This document shows, one piece after another, positions 60,701-64,000 of a stretch of DNA of 64,000 bases (position 1 is its first letter; the number at the start of each line of letters is the position of its first letter). Position numbers and translations under genes: made by a program. Source of the DNA: Camarhynchus parvulus (taxonomy: Eukaryota > Chordata > Aves > Passeriformes > Thraupidae); NCBI RefSeq assembly GCF_901933205.1, contig NC_044576.1, positions 6,791,024 to 6,855,023 of the forward strand, written 5' to 3'. The notes below the pieces were generated by a model. It was given only the letters and a program-made list of their open reading frames with translations, had not been told where the DNA came from and did not search any database.

Positions 60701-61393
60701 GTGCTGATCAGTTATTCTTTATATCCATTTATCTATTTTCTGCCTAGCTGTCTCTTTTAAGAGTTACAAAATTGTATCAGGCAATAGATACTGCATTTTT
60801 ATTTTTAGTAGTGGGCTCCCTGGGTACACATATTGGAAGGAATAAAAAGATAAGGAATGCATGACTCTGAAGTTATATGCTTCAGTTTTTCCCTTGATCT
60901 GAATAAAACCAGCTTGTCAGTAAGGTTTAGTGTAAATGCTGCAAGAAAGGCCATATTTCATGTGCATGATGCTTTCGTTCACACTGGGAAATGGGGAAAA
61001 AACCCCAAACAATAACAGCTGTTCTGAGTTATGAACACACATCCTGCTCTTCTGTTTGTTAAAGATTTTATGTACATTTAAGGAAAAGGAGCAAATGTCT
61101 ATGAAACAAAACTCAAACTCCTATTTCTATAGATTGTCTTTTCCTGAAAAGATATTTTTTTCCCAAATTTGAAAATTTACTTCAGAATCCTCCTCTTTGT
61201 AGCAATACTTTAAAAAAAAGAGATTGCCTAAAGGTCAGATACATTGGTTCATACAGCTTGTTAACATTTGACTGAGTTTGACAGAATTTTTAGGACTAAT
61301 GGCATAATTACTCACAGAGTTGGGGAGGTACAGCAAAGTGATTTATCACCCTGTGGAATGAGCAGCTCTCAGTGAAGTGCTCTCTGTTGGCAG
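57711..61393 (+). other. ANK3: Intron R18-R19 (3.7 kb)
   Basis: Non-coding. It holds the 36-bp-arm hairpin at 58640-58723. The overlapping frames around 58430-58860 on both strands come from that inverted repeat, which reads alike on each strand. An A/C-rich simple stretch lies at 60990-61015. The acceptor is CTCTGTTGGCAG. Confidence 0.9.
58640..58723. repeat. Perfect inverted repeat, 36-bp arms with 12-base spacer
   Basis: The left arm (58640-58675, beginning TGGACCCCTTCTGC) and the right arm (58688-58723, ending GCAGAAGGGGTCCA) are exact reverse complements. The spacer AAGGGGGTCCCC contains a further small GGGG-T-CCCC palindrome. The stem is GC-rich and would fold very stably in the pre-mRNA or in single-stranded DNA. 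The absence of any mismatch means it is young, under selection, or an assembly or template-switch product. No transposon ends or target duplication were seen around it. Confidence 0.95.
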
Positions 61394-61591
61394 AATGGTT
61401 ACACCCCCCTGCACATAGCTGCCAAGAAGAACCAGATGGACATCGCCACCACGCTGCTGGAGTACGGCGCGGACGCCAACGCCGTCACGCGGCAGGGCAT
61501 CGCCCCGCTGCACCTCGCCTCGCAGGACGGCCACGTGGACATGGTGTCCCTGCTGCTCGCCAGAAACGCCAACGTCAACCTCAGCAACAAG
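61394..61591 (+). CDS. ANK3: Ankyrin-G exon, ankyrin repeats R19 and R20
   Basis: A 198-base phase 0-0 exon encoding 66 residues (window residues 600-665): R19, [20 protein letters not shown] to NAVTR, and R20, [20 protein letters not shown] to NLSNK. It is recognised as ankyrin-G by [20 protein letters not shown]; ankyrin-B has [20 protein letters not shown]. By my count 61 of 66 codons end in G or C, with many CpG, far above the neighbouring exons. From memory the human R20 begins QGIASVHLAAQEGH, so [10 protein letters not shown] is closer to the repeat consensus. The donor is AAG before GTGGGT. It is the last coding exon in the window. Confidence 0.97.
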
Positions 61592-64000
61592 GTGGGTGTC
61601 CCCCAGCCCGGGGTGAGGCTGTGTGAAAATGGGATGAGGAGGAGAGGGCCCTGCAGTGACGTTTTGCCCCCTGAAAGGCGCTGCAGGTGTCTGACCACAC
61701 ATCGTCATCTCTGCTAGCAAAGAGCAGCGCGCCGTGTCACACTGAAGGGACCTTTGTAGTACCCAAGGGTTGGTGATAACTCATGCTGCAGTGGAATTTA
61801 TCAATCCAGCATTAATTTATGCTGGTCTGCCAAAGCATGGCCAGAGAGAAAATATCTTCTTCCCCACAGGGGAGCTGTGGGGCTGGCACCCGTCATTTAT
61901 CAACCTCTAGGAATATGCCTGCCCATTTTTCAAGTGTTACATGTGTAATTGTAATTTCCTTTTTTTTTTGTATTTGTAATTTTTTTTGTAATTGTAATTT
62001 CCCTTTTTTTTGTATTTTTTTATTTGTAAGATTTTTAGCACGATAATATTTTATGACAAAAAAATGTAACATGTACCAGCAAATGGTAACAAATATTACT
62101 ATCTCATGGTAACAGCTGACTTGTTCAGGATGGCGACTTTTTTTAATGGGATAATAACAGCAACTTTTTCTGGGATTTTGTTCTCTAATATAAGTGGTTC
62201 TTCCTCCCCAGGGTATGTTCCTTAGCCCACAGTGACTTTTGGTGTCATTTCTCCTGGTGATAAGAAAGGAAAGTTGATGTATTTTAGTTTATGTGTGAAT
62301 TCATAGGCCATTAAGTCTGCTCTATAGTAATGTTTCTAGCAAATGTGCAGCCTTAATTCATTAAATGCCCCACTAGACATTGTTATTTGACATTGTCAAG
62401 TGCAGTTTCAGAATGGATTTATGTGGCTAGATTAGGCTATAGAAATTTTTATTCATGGAAAATGTTTTTTATTCTCAGCAGGTAGGAAGAGTCAGTATCC
62501 TTTGAGGCAGCGGGTGTTCTGCACAGGGCTGCTGTGTTTTCCTGCTTCTAACTTTCCAATTTGATCATCTGTGGGTCCTCCTTCAGAAAGCTTCTCTTGC
62601 AGATGTGGATTTTTTTTTCTCCACAAGTCTCAATTGTGTGGGGGCTTATGCAGTATCCCCACAGGGAAATTTGCCATGTACATGTTCTGCATCCATTGGC
62701 TATCCCATTTTGCTGCTGAGGCTAATACAGGGAGCATGACTGAAGTGCTTGGCACATTGATTCAGTGCCAGCAGAGGTTAATTACCTGCAGCATCCAGCA
62801 ATCTGTTCAGTTGTAATCTCCAGTTTCTCATTGTGCTGGTAACACCGCCTTTGGGGAGTAATTCCCCTCCGGGCTCTCTCAGGGATGCACATTTCCTCAG
62901 AGCACAGCACCTCTACATTCAAAGCCAGATGTTCAGAGCCCACTGACTTCTGAGTTTTGCAGCTTTGCAATGGGAGTAAAAAGAGCATTTATTTCTTCAG
63001 GACCCACAGCATGGTTTGGAGGTGAATACTCAGAGCCCCCATACTGAGCACTTAATCTTTTTAGAAGGTTTGGCCATTACTATCCAGGCTCCATTAGGTA
63101 ATTTATAGTTGGTTATTGTTACATATTTGTGTCAGTGAGCCACCTAAGCTATGTTGTCATCAGGATTGCATCTTGGAGGGAAATGCAGTGGGGCCATCTC
63201 AGAATAACTGGCCTTGTTAGGGAGGGCACCATGGATGTGGGTTTGGGCTCAAGGGTGGGAAACTTAGTGAGTGTTCCTGCCTGATGTGACACCTGCTACC
63301 ACTTGCTCTTCTCTCCTTGATACTGTTCCTGTAGGAGCAGGAGAGAAAATTAACCATCATTTGCAAGGAAGGGATATTCTTTCTTGTTCCTAACAATATC
63401 TCCTCAGCAGATTGTCTCTCCTTCCCCTTTTCTCTTCTACCTCTTTTAATGTGGCAGAAGGTTGCATAGTTTTCTGAGGTTTTAAGGATATTTAGATATT
63501 GAGTTTTAAATAAGAAAAATTGCTATCAGTATGCATTTTCTATCAAGTCTGTATATTCCCTGAGCAGAGAGAAATGGGCCTGATCTCAGAGAAATGCAGT
63601 TTTATTCTTTTGTGTTTGTGTCTGAAAATGATCAAGTAGAGGAATAAAAGGTAAGGATAAAACTGAGTGATTGTAAAAAACTTCCAGACGTGTAAACAAT
63701 GATTCAATATTGCTTTTAAAGTCTGACTCATTGTAGGGAAGTAAATTACGAGGGAAAAAATAATGTGTGACTTTCCCTTAAAGTGCTCTAATTTGCTATT
63801 TCACGTGTAACACTGCATGGAGAAATGTTCCTTGTCTTAAAGAAACATCATCTTCCTGGCTTTTGAATTGTACTTTCCTGCTGATCAGCAGTGTGATAAC
63901 AAAGCACCTTACACAGTGAAAGTGGAATGTGTAACTTCTTTAAGGACGTTTAGAGTTTTATTGATACCTGAATTTGCATTTTAGAAGTCTGTGTGCCTCC
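61592..64000 (+). other. ANK3: Start of the intron after R20 (2.4 kb, incomplete)
   Basis: No exon for R21 was found, so the intron continues past the window. It holds a T-rich tandem repeat (61944-62029) and otherwise unremarkable AT-rich sequence. Confidence 0.88.
61944..62029. repeat. T-rich tandem repeat, two copies of about 43 bp
   Basis: TGTAATTGTAATTTCC followed by a T run and GTATTT occurs at 61944 and again at 61987. The copies differ mainly in T-run length and in one extra C. It looks like local slippage in low-complexity DNA. Confidence 0.85.

Larger units (their letters stand above)
1..64000 (+). other. ANK3: Internal part of the ankyrin-G gene (ankyrin repeats R1-R20)
   Basis: Seventeen exons join in frame into 665 residues covering 20 of the 24 ankyrin repeats of the membrane-binding domain; without the optional microexon the product is 657 residues. 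Ankyrin-G is a cytoplasmic adaptor that ties membrane proteins to the spectrin-actin skeleton at axon initial segments, nodes of Ranvier and lateral membranes of epithelia. The ANK3 assignment rests on residues that differ between paralogues, such as [19 protein letters not shown] in R1, [10 protein letters not shown] in R10, [20 protein letters not shown] in R13 and [20 protein letters not shown] in R15; ANK2 and ANK1 read differently there. The gene is open at both ends: the first coding exon and promoter are not seen, and R21-R24, ZU5-ZU5-UPA, the giant exon and the death domain are missing. All introns use GT-AG. The paralogue comparison was made from memory, not by alignment. Confidence 0.95.

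Noticed and set aside
18470..61591. ANK2 or ANK1 instead of ANK3
   Set aside because: Paralogue-specific residues in R1, R4, R8, R9, R10, R13, R15 and R19 agree with ankyrin-G. Only the microexon peptide is shared with ankyrin-B.
61346..61720. Antisense frame of 124 codons
   Set aside because: A shadow of the R19-R20 exon, whose GC-rich third positions remove stops on the opposite strand.
61592..64000. A possible R21 exon in the last 2.4 kb
   Set aside because: No segment with the TPLHLAAQ-type core flanked by AG and GT was found in any + frame.
1..64000. CRISPR array, bacterial operon, integrated virus or intact transposon
   Set aside because: No regular spaced repeats, no prokaryotic gene spacing, no reverse transcriptase, integrase, gag or transposase frames, and no long terminal repeats were seen.

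Overview
This is a 64 kb piece of a vertebrate nuclear genome. It holds the middle of one very large, intron-rich gene on the + strand. Seventeen exons with GT-AG borders join in frame into 665 residues of consecutive ankyrin repeats. Compared from memory with the three vertebrate ankyrins, they match ankyrin-G (ANK3) almost residue for residue. Diagnostic segments are [48 protein letters not shown] and [23 protein letters not shown]2 and ANK1 differ at these places. The host is most likely a bird: the introns are compact, recognisable repeats are few, and the one interspersed repeat I can name is an old CR1/L3-type LINE fragment. A non-avian reptile cannot be excluded.

Layout: 1-18469 is non-coding and is probably the 3' part of the long first intron. 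Exons for ankyrin repeats R1-R3 lie close together at 18470-19547, R4 at 22887-22985, R5+R6 at 26238-26423. A 24-base microexon (26994-27017) adds eight residues between R6 and R7. R7 is at 28236, R8 at 37524, R9 at 44375, R10+R11 at 48976, R12 at 50913, R13 at 52663, R14 at 54018, R15+R16 at 56095, R17 at 56789, R18 at 57612 and R19+R20 at 61394. The last four repeats (R21-R24), the ZU5/UPA spectrin-binding module, the giant exon and the death domain must lie beyond 64000. The usual first coding exon lies before the window, or was not recognised in it.

All exons start and end in phase 0 and hold exactly one or two repeats. They build most of the 24-repeat membrane-binding solenoid, by which ankyrin-G gathers sodium and potassium channels, neurofascin/NrCAM, E-cadherin and other membrane proteins at axon initial segments, nodes of Ranvier and lateral epithelial membranes.

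No second gene, RNA gene, CRISPR array, intact transposon or virus-derived gene was recognised. The most notable observations are: a serine where mammalian ankyrin-G has its palmitoylated cysteine 70; the microexon; two long perfect intronic hairpins (29-bp and 36-bp arms), one of which buries a consensus splice donor; shifts in a conserved repeat glycine; and a sharp GC rise in the R19-R20 exon. I found no convincing previously undescribed system.
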